52,243 nucleotides of DNA from an uncultured Clostridia bacterium (GTDB lineage: Bacteria > Bacillota > Clostridia > Oscillospirales > Acutalibacteraceae). The stretch spans positions 1 through 52,243 of the forward strand of contig CAMHQC010000013.1 in the NCBI GenBank assembly GCA_946187325.1, read 5' to 3'. A model generated the notes under the pieces. The model saw only the letters and a program-made list of their open reading frames with translations. It made no database searches and was not told the DNA's origin. A program made the position numbers and the translations under genes. This document shows, piece after piece, positions 26,178 through 33,709 of the stretch (the first letter of the stretch is position 1; each line of letters opens with the position of its first letter).

Positions 26178-26738
26178 ATGAAAAATTTAAAATCAGCCTC
26201 GCTTGTAATTCTCGCGATGTTAATAATGTGTACGGCGTTTGCTTCGTGCAGTTTTGAGGAAAAGCTGCACGACGAAGAAACTACCGTTCCTACGACTGTA
26301 AAAATTGTTGAGGATACTACCGCCGAGGCTGAGAACGATGATGTTGACGGCGCTGTGAGCGACGCCGATAAAGCCGAAAACGACGTCGATTCCGACAACG
26401 GTAAAACTAACGCCGCGCTTAAACAAATAGTTGAGGCGGACAGCTTTAAGTCGCAGATTAAAAAGGCTCAGTCAAAGGTGAAGAATAAATATAAATTAGA
26501 TGTTGAGGTTGAGGCAAGCACATTAGTCTATAAATACACCTACGTAAAGCATTACTCCGAAAAAGAGCTTGAAGTCTTAAAGAAGAGTATTAAAAAGTCT
26601 CAGCATAAGTCCACAGCGGCGAAGATGATAAAAACCATGAACGCTTCGGGATACGATGATTTTATGATTTCGTTCAGATACTACAGCAAAGAGGGCAAGC
26701 TTGTTGAGAAAGCGGATTTTGATAAGAGTGTGCTTTGA
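26178..26738 (+). CDS. Lipoprotein resembling DUF4854
   Basis: A 186-residue lipoprotein. Signal MKNLKSASLVILAML, lipobox FASC, then a long acidic, low-complexity linker (about 25-80, rich in Asp, Glu, Thr and Ala). The C-terminal domain (about 85-186) carries ADSFKSQIKKAQSKVKNKYKLDVEVEASTLVYKYTY and a helix of Lys/Ser. Its plan resembles DUF4854 proteins of Firmicutes, whose role is unknown. The start is the ATG at 26178 after SD GGAAAGG; an upstream in-frame codon at 26160 is rejected. A hairpin terminator follows. Confidence 0.75.
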   Translation: MKNLKSASLVILAMLIMCTAFASCSFEEKLHDEETTVPTTVKIVEDTTAEAENDDVDGAVSDADKAENDVDSDNGKTNAALKQIVEADSFKSQIKKAQSKVKNKYKLDVEVEASTLVYKYTYVKHYSEKELEVLKKSIKKSQHKSTAAKMIKTMNASGYDDFMISFRYYSKEGKLVEKADFDKSVL

Positions 26739-26772
26739 TAATTCGAATAAAGAATTAAATAACATAAAAGAA

Positions 26773-26802
26773 AAGCAGAGTGAAACTAATCACTCTGCTT
26801 TA
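26773..26802. terminator. Bidirectional terminator (GCAGAG type 1)
   Basis: AAGCAGAGTG-aaactaat-CACTCTGCTT between the lipoprotein gene and the oppositely oriented toxin pseudogene. Confidence 0.85.
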
Positions 26803-26813
26803 CGCTTAGAAAG

Positions 26814-27062
26814 CTATTTGTATATATCTCCTCGGTTGCCGATTTCTATAACCTGTACCAAGAGTATATCATTTTTTACTGTGTAAATAATACGGTAATT
26901 CCCAACTCTAAGACGAAAATATCCTTCACGTCCGCGCATAGCTTTTATATCTCCTGCCCAGGGAAGCTTGTAAATTGCGCTTAATATTCTTTCTCTCTGA
27001 GGTTTTGGTTGTTTAATGATGAATTAAACGACGCGTTTGTCAATTTCAATTCTGTACCGCAT
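26814..27062 (-). pseudogene. RelE/ParE-type toxin disrupted by an in-frame stop
   Basis: The 83-codon frame starts MRYRIEIDKRVV, then has TAA at codon 13 (27024-27026). It continues in the same frame with FIIKQPKPQRERILSAIY, the RelE-like core YFRLRVGNYRIIYTVKND and the ending VIEIGNRGDIYK. RelE family toxins usually have KFI at the stop position, so one A-to-T change (AAA to TAA) explains the break. Its ATG overlaps the end of the antitoxin gene in another frame, the usual coupling of such pairs. No good internal start precedes the core, so the toxin is probably inactive, barring readthrough or a sequencing error. Confidence 0.85.
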
Positions 27063-27273
27063 CAATATTTACCTCGCACATTTTTAAGGCGTCGTCGAAT
27101 GATACAAAATCGCCCTTATCACCGCTTGATTCATAATCTGCTAAAAGCTTTTTACAGAAAGCGTCGTCATCGGCTTCGTCAGCACTTAAACCTTGTAAAT
27201 AAGCAATCGCGTAACCGAGCTTATATTCAGGCATATCGTTTATAAGCTTTATTGCTAATTCTTTGTTACTCAT
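27046..27273 (-). CDS. RelB-like antitoxin of a type II toxin-antitoxin pair
   Basis: A 75-residue protein (MSNKELAIKLINDMPEYKLGY) with an acidic C-terminal part ending DDALKMCEVNIDAVQN. The N-terminal pattern matches small clostridial antitoxins that partner RelE/ParE toxins. Such proteins bind and neutralise the toxin and usually repress their own operon. The gene overlaps the toxin frame by 17 bases. Since the toxin is broken, the antitoxin may be an orphan, possibly protecting against related toxins. SD GAGGTGAT is strong. Confidence 0.75.
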   Translation of the reverse strand: MSNKELAIKLINDMPEYKLGYAIAYLQGLSADEADDDAFCKKLLADYESSGDKGDFVSFDDALKMCEVNIDAVQN

Positions 27274-27336
27274 TATATCATCACCTCTTTACTTAATTAT
27301 AATACAATAACTCGAAATTATCAATAATAATATAAA

Positions 27337-27361
27337 AAGCAGAGTGAAATTTACTCTGCTT
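27337..27361. terminator. Terminator (GCAGAG type 2) for the XRE gene
   Basis: AAGCAGAGT-gaaattt-ACTCTGCTT. It overlaps the stop codon of the XRE gene and is nearly the same as the stem at 26773. Confidence 0.85.
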
Positions 27362-27608
27362 ATTTTTCTATATCAGTTATTCCCGCAAGATAGTCAAGGG
27401 ATACGTTGTAGAACTTAGCGATTTTTATCGCGATAGAAAGCGGTAAATCACGTTTGCCTTGTTCATAATTAGTGTATGTTGTTTTATGCATATTCAGTTT
27501 TTCGACGAGCTGATTTTGAGTAAGGTCGTTATCCTCACGCAAATCTCGCAATCTGCGATAGTACGGCATAAAAACATTCCTGTCAATAAAATATTCTATT
27601 GACATCAT
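27360..27608 (-). CDS. XRE family helix-turn-helix transcriptional regulator
   Basis: An 82-residue protein consisting almost wholly of a Cro/CI-type HTH. Helices 1-2 are LRDLREDNDLTQNQLVEKL, the recognition helix is HKTTYTNYEQGKRDLPL, and IAIKIAKFYNVSLDYLAGI completes the domain. The family binds DNA as a dimer. The start is ATG at 27608 or the next codon; no SD is present because a palindromic operator-like site abuts the start codon. This suggests self-repression and either leaderless or weak translation. It faces away from the three-gene plus-strand group at 27763-29315, which it may also control. Confidence 0.88.
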   Translation of the reverse strand: MMSIEYFIDRNVFMPYYRRLRDLREDNDLTQNQLVEKLNMHKTTYTNYEQGKRDLPLSIAIKIAKFYNVSLDYLAGITDIEK

Positions 27609-27668
27609 ACAACAAATGTTGTAAAATATACTAAAAATACAACATTTGTTGTATTTTTAGTATATTTT
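27609..27668. promoter_or_regulatory. Double operator-like palindrome upstream of the XRE gene
   Basis: Two 14-bp sites ACAAC-N4-GTTGT at 27609-27622 and 27639-27652 are exact reverse complements of each other, 30 bp apart centre to centre (about three helical turns). The second is the centre of a 46-bp palindrome (27623-27668) with perfect 21-bp arms around four bases. TATACT and TATATT -10-like boxes lie in the arms. The likely binder is the adjacent XRE protein. Confidence 0.8.
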
Positions 27669-27762
27669 CACGAAAGATAGACTTAAAAATTAAGCAATAT
27701 TTACGCTAAAAGTATTATCTTTCTATAGTAAATTCTAATTGATAAAAAGTGAGGTAAAAATT

Positions 27763-28452
27763 ATGAGAAAAAGAGTTATATCTTTATTAATTATTTTGGC
27801 AATTCTTATGTCGATATTTGTGCAAAGTGTTGGTACAGTAGATGCGAAAAGCAAAACTTTTTATGCCAACAAAAATAAAATTACTATTCAAAAATCCGGT
27901 TCTGTAACCATCACCTCTAAACTTGGCGGTGCGTTGACTTGTAAAGTCGCAAAGTCGAGTATATGTACTGCAAAATGGGGAAAATGGAAAGGCAATAAGA
28001 TTAAGCTTAAACTTAAAGGTAAGTCATACGGAAAAACTACAGTGACCATAAAAAATAAGAAAACTAAGCAAACTATTAAAATAAAGGTTAATGTTAAGAT
28101 TGTACAGATTTCACTCCCAAAAACTCCTTTTACGATAAAAAATTATGACTGGGATGGATATTTGAAAGAAGAAGTAAAAGTAACAAAGGTTTGGACTAAA
28201 ATCACTTATTATAGTTCATCAGTAAGTGTAAAATTATACGCAAGAGGCTCAAAAACATATTCATCATCTTCGTATAATACAAGTACGAGTGCTTGGCTTC
28301 CATGGAAAATATATTCTTCGGGAAACATCGTAAAAGATTCCGACGAAATTCTGACCACGGATATAGAAGTCGGTGAAAGCTTCGAATCATACGATTATAT
28401 TGACTTATCACCCGGGAAATATACATTGAAATTTTTGAATTATCAAGGTTGA
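27763..28452 (+). CDS. Secreted protein with Ig-like N-terminal domain
   Basis: A 229-residue exported protein. Signal peptide MRKRVISLLIILAIL to about residue 30, ending VDAKS. Residues about 31-105 resemble a degenerate Big2-type module: FYANKNKITIQKSGSVTITS, KGKSYGKTTVTIKNKK. The C-terminal 120 residues are Ser/Tyr/Thr rich with beta-strand periodicity and no known domain. The start is the ATG at 27763 preceded by GTGAGGT; a frame from 27739 lacks an SD. Base composition is clearly more A+T-rich than the housekeeping genes, suggesting transfer. Lys-rich, probably surface-acting. Confidence 0.7.
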   Translation: MRKRVISLLIILAILMSIFVQSVGTVDAKSKTFYANKNKITIQKSGSVTITSKLGGALTCKVAKSSICTAKWGKWKGNKIKLKLKGKSYGKTTVTIKNKKTKQTIKIKVNVKIVQISLPKTPFTIKNYDWDGYLKEEVKVTKVWTKITYYSSSVSVKLYARGSKTYSSSSYNTSTSAWLPWKIYSSGNIVKDSDEILTTDIEVGESFESYDYIDLSPGKYTLKFLNYQG

Positions 28453-28499
28453 TTATAAAACATGCCTTTAACGAAATAATCAGAAAGTGAGATCGAAAT

Positions 28500-28871
28500 A
28501 TGACAAATGAAGAAATAATGGCAGTTGTAAAACCTGTAATATGTTCGCAATTAAAAAGTCCGGCTTCTGCACAATTTCCTGTTGATATGATATCTATTGT
28601 TGGTGACGATGAAAGAGGTTATCGTGTTGAAGGGGTTGTTGATTCACAAAACAGTTATGGTGCATTAATAAGAACTGATTTTACTGCTGAAGTTGCTGTT
28701 GTGAATGGTTTTCCGTCCGTTAAATCATCTACAGTAGGTGTAAAAAAAGCCGTTAATGATGCGAAGATTTTTGGAGTTAATTATTTGCTTGTTACTATCA
28801 TCGCAATTATAGGAGGAGTATTTTTATTTTTCGTACTTAGTGCTATGGTTAATATGCGAATGCATTTCTAA
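28500..28871 (+). CDS. Small membrane-anchored protein of unknown function
   Basis: A 123-residue protein. The soluble N-terminal part (1-90) holds LKSPASAQFP followed by ERGYRVEGVVDSQNSYGALI and RTDFTAEV. This pattern recurs in small proteins of many bacteria but has no assigned activity. A single membrane segment (about 94-116) is at the C-terminus, so the domain is probably cytoplasmic and tail-anchored. It starts with SD AAAGTGAGAT, 47 bases after the secreted protein gene and 30 before the zinc-ribbon gene, suggesting one transcript. Confidence 0.7.
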   Translation: MTNEEIMAVVKPVICSQLKSPASAQFPVDMISIVGDDERGYRVEGVVDSQNSYGALIRTDFTAEVAVVNGFPSVKSSTVGVKKAVNDAKIFGVNYLLVTIIAIIGGVFLFFVLSAMVNMRMHF

Positions 28872-28901
28872 AGGAATATAAATAATAGGAGGATTTTAAA
28901 G

Positions 28902-29315
28902 ATGGCTTTTAAAAGAATGGATGGTTTTGTAGGAAGCGTGCCGCAGGGTTTTATCGACAGAAACGTTAAAATATGTCCGTTTTGCGGGACAGATGCACCT
29001 CATTGGAACATTGACCAAAAAATGCAAATGAAACTTGAAGGAAACTTATATTTGTTCCAATGTGAACGTTGCAAAGGGGTTTTAGCTTCTCCTGTGCCTG
29101 ACGTAACAGGGTATAATAAAACTGCTTTAACAACAACGGGATTTTTAAAGAAAATGTCTGGAAAGAAAAACGGCGTTATTTATATGAGAATTTATGACGC
29201 TGGAAATAATGAAGAGTATAAAGATAAAATCGGTACAGAATATACCTTGCAAGAAATAAATGATATAGCTTCAAAAAAAGCTGGTAATTCAGTCCAAGAA
29301 ACAAAATACTATTAA
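28902..29315 (+). CDS. Zinc-ribbon protein of unknown function
   Basis: A 137-residue soluble protein with a likely structural zinc ribbon formed by CPFCG (about 26-30) and CERCKG (about 53-58). The C-terminal part, from about 75 on, is charged and ends VQETKYY; MRIYDAGNNEEYKDKIGTEYTLQEINDIA forms a small alpha/beta unit. I do not recognise the family. SD GGAGG precedes the ATG. It is the last gene of the A+T-rich plus-strand group. The 238 bases after it hold a hairpin near 29499 and nothing else recognisable. Confidence 0.7.
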   Translation: MAFKRMDGFVGSVPQGFIDRNVKICPFCGTDAPHWNIDQKMQMKLEGNLYLFQCERCKGVLASPVPDVTGYNKTALTTTGFLKKMSGKKNGVIYMRIYDAGNNEEYKDKIGTEYTLQEINDIASKKAGNSVQETKYY

Positions 29316-29498
29316 TTCTGTAATATATATGGGGCGGGGCGTGTGCTCCGCTCAATTTTCGCCTGTTCATAAAAGTACACCTATACAGACACGCAAAAAC
29401 CGATGTTTTTTCTGTTCGTATAATTATGATAATAATTTATGATTATATCTGTAAAAGTATTGATATTTATGAACACGAAATGATTGCGGCGCAAAAAT

Positions 29499-29527
29499 AA
29501 GCAGAGAGCTTTTAACACTCTCTGCTT
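29499..29527. terminator. Terminator (GCAGAG type 3) after rubrerythrin
   Basis: AAGCAGAGAG-cttttaaca-CTCTCTGCTT, downstream of the minus-strand rubrerythrin gene. It shares its stem base with the hairpins at 26773 and 27337. Confidence 0.85.
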
Positions 29528-29553
29528 AAATTCAATTATAATGCAGTTTAGGC

Positions 29554-30102
29554 TTAACCAAAATATCTCTTTAAGAGACCGGCGAAGCCCGCGCCGTGGC
29601 GCGCCTCGTCCTTAGCCATCTCGTGAACTGTGTCGTGGATAGCGTCGAGGCCTGCCGCCTTAGCTCTCTTAGCGAGGTCGAACTTGCCTTCGCAAGCGCC
29701 TGCCTCAGCGTCAGCGCGCATTTTGAGGTTCTTTTCGGTAGAATCTGTGATAACTTCGCCTAAAAGCTCAGCGAATTTAGCCGCGTGAACAGCTTCCTCT
29801 AAGCCGTACTTTTCAAAAGCCGCGGCGATTTCGGGATAGCCCTCTCTGTCGGCAACTCTCGCCATAGCGAGATACATACCAACCTCGCTGCACTCGCCTG
29901 TAAAGTTATCGCGTAAATCCTTAATAATGTCCTCGCTTACGCCCTCTGCCTTGCCTTCGCCTACGATATGTACTGTAGCGTATTCAGCCTCGCCCTTTAC
30001 TTCGTTGAACTTAGAAGCGGGAGCCTTACAGATAGGACAAGCCTCGGGGGGAGTATCTCCCTCGTGGACGTAACCGCATACTGAACAAACAAATTTCTTC
30101 AT
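29554..30102 (-). CDS. Reverse rubrerythrin (N-terminal rubredoxin, C-terminal diiron domain)
   Basis: A 182-residue peroxide/oxygen-reducing protein of anaerobes. The rubredoxin-type iron site is N-terminal (CSVCGY and CPICKAP), the opposite of classical rubrerythrin. The four-helix diiron domain follows (about 60-180), with conserved Glu/His in [36 protein letters not shown] and KDEARHG. It reduces hydrogen peroxide using NADH-derived electrons, protecting the cell from oxygen. Strong SD AAGGAGG. A palindrome GGTAATTTTACC lies upstream near the likely promoter and could be an operator. Confidence 0.93.
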   Translation of the reverse strand: MKKFVCSVCGYVHEGDTPPEACPICKAPASKFNEVKGEAEYATVHIVGEGKAEGVSEDIIKDLRDNFTGECSEVGMYLAMARVADREGYPEIAAAFEKYGLEEAVHAAKFAELLGEVITDSTEKNLKMRADAEAGACEGKFDLAKRAKAAGLDAIHDTVHEMAKDEARHGAGFAGLLKRYFG

Positions 30103-30277
30103 TTGAAATTCCTCCTTAAATTATATTTAAAAGTATGATTATACTTTAGGTAATTTTACCATATCGGCGCCGAAAAGTAAAGAATATTTTTGGTGAATAA
30201 TCGCTTATTTTGAGGAATTTGTAATAATAAATTCCGCCGTAAATATAATGTAGTAAAATACATTTGGGAGGGGTATT

Positions 30278-30820
30278 ATGCCTTCTATTTATTTAAGTCC
30301 GTCGCTTCAGGAATGGAACCCTTATGTAGACGGCGGTAACGAGGAATATTATATGAATCTTATAGCCGACGCTATGGAGCCGTATCTAAGGGCGAGCGGT
30401 ATCGACTTTAAACGCAACAGCCCCGAAATGACTTTAAGACAGGCTATTTCGGACAGTAACTCGGGCAATTACGACTTGCACCTAGCGATTCACTCGAACG
30501 CTTCGGGCGAGAATAACGCGGGTAAAAACAGGGGAGTCGAGGTCTATTATTATCCTACAAGCACTAAAGGTCAGGATTTCGCCGAAACTTTAGCGACTAA
30601 TTTTTCCGAGCTTTATCCCGAGCCGTCTAAGGTTAGAACCATTCCGACTACCTCGCTCGGCGAACTCAGGCTCACGAGAGCGCCCGCTTCGTTAATCGAG
30701 GTAGCTTACCACGATAATATAGACGACGCGAGGTGGATTAGGGATAATATCAACGCTATCGCGAAAAACCTCGCCAAATCGGTTGCCGAAACGCTTAACG
30801 TGCCTTTCGTTGAGCCTTGA
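30278..30820 (+). CDS. N-acetylmuramoyl-L-alanine amidase (Amidase_3 type)
   Basis: A 180-residue zinc hydrolase that cuts the amide between MurNAc and the stem peptide. The Amidase_3 core is complete: SPSLQEWNPYVDGGNEE, then DLHLAIHSNAS (zinc His), RGVEVYYYPTSTKGQDFAE, and the catalytic Glu in ASLIEVAYHDN. No signal peptide or wall-binding module is seen, so it may be cytoplasmic, exported by a holin or act during spore or mother-cell lysis. SD GGGAGGGG. A bidirectional terminator lies downstream. Confidence 0.88.
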   Translation: MPSIYLSPSLQEWNPYVDGGNEEYYMNLIADAMEPYLRASGIDFKRNSPEMTLRQAISDSNSGNYDLHLAIHSNASGENNAGKNRGVEVYYYPTSTKGQDFAETLATNFSELYPEPSKVRTIPTTSLGELRLTRAPASLIEVAYHDNIDDARWIRDNINAIAKNLAKSVAETLNVPFVEP

Positions 30821-30873
30821 AAAAAGCTGTGTTTATGTTATAATAAAATAGCTGAAACAAACTGCGCAAAAGC

Positions 30874-30905
30874 TACGGCGGTTCAAACTTGTTTGAGCCG
30901 CCGTA
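30874..30905. terminator. Bidirectional terminator
   Basis: TACGGCGGTTCAAAC and GTTTGAGCCGCCGTA form a long stem with a two-base loop and one wobble pair, between the amidase gene and the 39-residue minus-strand gene. On the minus strand it is followed by AGCTTTTG. Confidence 0.8.
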
Positions 30906-30911
30906 CATTTG

Positions 30912-31031
30912 TTATTTACATTCTTTATCGTTTTTGTTCTGTGTGTTATCAGACTTCTTGTTCTGATTCTGTTTGTTCTGCTTATTTTGCTTGTTCTGCT
31001 TGGGCTGGTTATTGTCCTGATAGTTGCTCAT
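30912..31031 (-). CDS. 39-residue Asn/Gln/Lys-rich protein, unknown
   Basis: A short gene with a perfect SD (AAGGAGGTGA) six bases before ATG. It encodes MSNYQDNNQPKQNKQNKQ followed by more QNK repeats and ending KNDKECK. 28 of 39 residues are Asn, Gln or Lys, and the only Cys is the next-to-last residue. No signal peptide or membrane segment is present. The strong SD and following terminator argue that it is real. Such disordered, hydrophilic small proteins in spore formers can be spore proteins, but there is no family match I can claim. It is divergent from the rsmF-like gene. Confidence 0.7.
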   Translation of the reverse strand: MSNYQDNNQPKQNKQNKQNKQNQNKKSDNTQNKNDKECK

Positions 31032-31089
31032 CGGAGCTCACCTCCTTGTTTATAGGTATTATTAACATATTTTTTAGGATTATACATTT

Positions 31090-32406
31090 ATGGAAGAATT
31101 TTTTATTAGAATGAAATCTCTGCTAGGAGATGAGTTCGACGATTTTTTAAAATTTTATAACAGCGGTAAGATCTATAAAGCGCTCAGGCTCAATACCCTT
31201 AAATGCTCCGAGGACAAGCTCAGACAGCTTATCGGCTTTGAGCTTGAGAGAACTCCGTTTTGTAAAGAGAGCTTTTATATTCCCGAAAACGCGGGCTCAA
31301 TCGGAAACTCTCCGCTGCATCACGCCGGAGCGTTTTATGTTCAGGAACCGTCGGCGGCTTCGGCGGTGGAAATGCTCGGCGTTAATGAGGGCGATAGGGT
31401 TTTAGACCTCTGCGCCGCTCCGGGCGGTAAAAGTACCCAGATTGCCTCAAAGCTCGGCGGTAAGGGGCTTTTGTGGAGTAATGAGATTGTAAAGCCGAGA
31501 AGCATAATTCTTTTATCGAATATTGAACGTATGGGTGTGAGTAACGCTGTGGTGTCGAACTGCCGTCCCGACAAGCTTTGCTCAAAGCTTCGGGGTTATT
31601 TTAACAAGGTGCTTGTGGACGCTCCGTGCAGCGGCGAGGGTATGTTCAGAAAGAACTCTAACGCTCAGGACGAGTGGAGCGTTGAGCACGTTAAAAGCTG
31701 CGCCGCGCGCCAGCTTATGATACTGAACTCCGCTAAAGAAGCTCTGAAAGAAAACGGCGAGCTTGTATACTCCACCTGTACCTTTTCGGTCGAGGAAAAC
31801 GAGGGCGTTATAGAGGAGTTTATTAAACAGAATCCTGATTTTGAGATTGTTGACAGCGGAGTAACTTTCGGCAGACCGTCTTTAAAATACGCTCGCAGAA
31901 TTTTTCCGATGGATAAGGGCGAGGGGCATTTTGCCGTTAAGCTTAGGAAAAACTCGGCTTCGGTATCCGTACCCGTTAAGCCGTGTAGCTCGAAAATTCC
32001 CGATATGGTTAACAGGTTTTACGACGATATTTTTAAGGACAAGCCTTTCGGCGATAATCTTTATATCGAGGGTGATAATATATTTATTATTCCGGAAAAT
32101 CTTCCCGATACAAGCGGGCTGAATATACTTAGAAAAGGCGTTTTGCTCGGTGAGATTAAGAAGAATAGAGTAGAACCTCACCACCACGCCTTTATGTGCG
32201 CCAAGCCCGAAAACTGCGCTCGGTACGCTGATTTCGATATCGACAGCGCCGAGATTAAAAGCTTTCTGCACGGCGAGGAAATCGGCGTAAGCTCCGATAT
32301 TAAGGGCTATACCGCCGTATGTGTTAACGGCATTACGACGGGCTTCGGCAAAGCCTCGAACGGACGGCTGAAAAATAAATATCCAAAAGGATTGCGAACA
32401 CTATGA
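31090..32406 (+). CDS. 16S rRNA (cytosine-C5) methyltransferase, RsmF-like
   Basis: A 438-residue NOL1/NOP2/Sun methyltransferase. Motif I is VLDLCAAPGGKSTQIA; catalytic cysteines lie in DAPCSGEGMF and STCTFSVEEN. The C-terminal 150 residues correspond to the RsmF-type extra domains, with LKNKYPKGLR at the end resembling the PUA-like terminus. RsmF/YebU methylates C1407 in E. coli 16S rRNA; in Firmicutes the related enzyme modifies nearby cytosines. The ATG has only a weak SD (AGGA). Its stop overlaps the rsmA ATG. Confidence 0.88.
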   Translation: MEEFFIRMKSLLGDEFDDFLKFYNSGKIYKALRLNTLKCSEDKLRQLIGFELERTPFCKESFYIPENAGSIGNSPLHHAGAFYVQEPSAASAVEMLGVNEGDRVLDLCAAPGGKSTQIASKLGGKGLLWSNEIVKPRSIILLSNIERMGVSNAVVSNCRPDKLCSKLRGYFNKVLVDAPCSGEGMFRKNSNAQDEWSVEHVKSCAARQLMILNSAKEALKENGELVYSTCTFSVEENEGVIEEFIKQNPDFEIVDSGVTFGRPSLKYARRIFPMDKGEGHFAVKLRKNSASVSVPVKPCSSKIPDMVNRFYDDIFKDKPFGDNLYIEGDNIFIIPENLPDTSGLNILRKGVLLGEIKKNRVEPHHHAFMCAKPENCARYADFDIDSAEIKSFLHGEEIGVSSDIKGYTAVCVNGITTGFGKASNGRLKNKYPKGLRTL

Positions 32407-33251
32407 AAAAACTATCCGATATAGGTACAATTAAAGAAATACTCTCGAGGTACGGCTTTAACTTCTCGAAAGGCCTCGGTCAGAACTTTTTGGTTAATCC
32501 GTCCGTATGTCCGAGGATGGCGGAGCTAAGCTTTGCGGGCGAGGGTGTAGGTGTTATCGAGATAGGCCCCGGAATCGGAGTGCTTACTCAGGAGCTGTGC
32601 GAGCTCGCGGATAAGGTTGCGGCAATTGAGATAGATAAACGGCTTATCCCCGTGCTTGAGGAAACCGTAGGCGGTTACGACAACCTAAAGGTTATCAACG
32701 ACGATGTTTTAAAGCTGGACTTAAACAAGCTTATCGAGGATGAGTTTAAGGGTATGAGAGTTGTAGTGTGCGCTAATTTGCCGTACTATATAACCTCGCC
32801 TGTGATAATGAAGCTGTTGGAGGACAGGCTTCCTATAGAAGCCGTAACCGTTATGGTTCAAAGGGAAGCCGCTCAGCGAATTTGCGCCGAAGTCGGAAGC
32901 CGTGAGAGCGGAGCGGTTACTGTAGCCGTAAACTTCTACAGCAAGCCCGAAATGCTCTTTAACGTAAGCGCGGGTTCGTTTATGCCCGCGCCTAAGGTTG
33001 ACTCGGCGGTTATGAGGCTGAACGTTTACAAAGAACCGCTTTTTGAGCTTGAGGACGATAAAAAATTTTTTACCGTGGTAAAGGCGGCGTTCGCCCAGAG
33101 AAGAAAAACCGTTTTAAATTCAATAAGTTCGTCTTTGGGGCTTGAAAAAAGTGTGGTAAATGATGTATTATTAGATAGCGGAGTTGATCCGCGGTCAAGA
33201 GCCGAGAAATTGACGATGAACGACTTTGCCGAAATCTCGCGGAGAATTTAG
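32403..33251 (+). CDS. rsmA: 16S rRNA dimethyladenosine transferase RsmA (KsgA)
   Basis: Dimethylates the two adjacent adenines near the 3' end of 16S rRNA during 30S maturation. It has 282 residues with GLGQNFLVNP, motif I EIGPGIGVLTQEL, ID in AAIEIDKRL, the catalytic NLPYYITSP and FMPAPKVDSAVMRL, and a C-terminal helical domain with FAQRRKTVLNS. The ATG overlaps the rsmF-like stop (ATGA). In many Firmicutes rnmV precedes this gene; here rnmV is about 9 kb away. Confidence 0.97.
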   Translation: MKKLSDIGTIKEILSRYGFNFSKGLGQNFLVNPSVCPRMAELSFAGEGVGVIEIGPGIGVLTQELCELADKVAAIEIDKRLIPVLEETVGGYDNLKVINDDVLKLDLNKLIEDEFKGMRVVVCANLPYYITSPVIMKLLEDRLPIEAVTVMVQREAAQRICAEVGSRESGAVTVAVNFYSKPEMLFNVSAGSFMPAPKVDSAVMRLNVYKEPLFELEDDKKFFTVVKAAFAQRRKTVLNSISSSLGLEKSVVNDVLLDSGVDPRSRAEKLTMNDFAEISRRI

Positions 33252-33253
33252 TT

Positions 33254-33466
33254 ATGAGAAAATTAATCTGTATTATATCGGCAATACTGCTCCTTTCGGC
33301 GGCCGCGCTGATTATAACTTCAATGATTTTTAACGCCGTAGAGGGTGTGGAGTCCGTTTTATCGACGGCTTTCGCTATAGCTTCGGCTGTTACGGCGTTT
33401 ATCGGGTTTATATTAATTTTAGTTGGTTTTAAGGGAAAGGGCGAGAAAGTTGAAAACTCAAAATAA
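33254..33466 (+). CDS. Small two-helix membrane protein
   Basis: A 70-residue protein starting two bases after the rsmA stop. Two hydrophobic segments (about 5-26 and 36-60) and a charged tail ending KGKGEKVENSK. No motif is recognised. The following small membrane gene overlaps it, and both probably ride on the rsmA transcript. Confidence 0.6.
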   Translation: MRKLICIISAILLLSAAALIITSMIFNAVEGVESVLSTAFAIASAVTAFIGFILILVGFKGKGEKVENSK

Positions 33467-33692
33467 TAATTATTCTCTCTTTCAAAAAATAATGATTGTA
33501 GCGATTCCGATTATCGTTTTACTGCTTATTGCGGCGGTTGTGATGTGCTTGGCGTTCAACTTTTTGCCGATGTCGTCGAGCGATTTTACGCACACTGGAT
33601 ACCTTACCGTCGTGTTAGCGGCGTGCTCGGCTGTACTCGCTATAATAGGAATTATTTTCGCTGTCTTTAATAAGGATAAGGACGACGATTAG
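33450..33692 (+). CDS. Small two-helix membrane protein
   Basis: About 80 residues from a TTG start at 33450 (MKTQNNNYSLFQKIMIVAIP). An earlier in-frame TTG at 33423 would lie deeper inside the upstream gene and lacks an SD. Two membrane segments (about 13-38 and 50-72), ending with acidic NKDKDDD. The pairing with the preceding gene, similar size and two-helix plan, suggests related products, but no function is known. Confidence 0.55.
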   Translation: MKTQNNNYSLFQKIMIVAIPIIVLLLIAAVVMCLAFNFLPMSSSDFTHTGYLTVVLAACSAVLAIIGIIFAVFNKDKDDD

Positions 33693-33709
33693 TTAAAGGA
33701 GGAAAAGGT

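Noticed and set aside
26701-26886. 61-codon plus-strand frame after the lipoprotein
   Set aside because: Crosses the bidirectional terminator and lies antisense to the toxin pseudogene.
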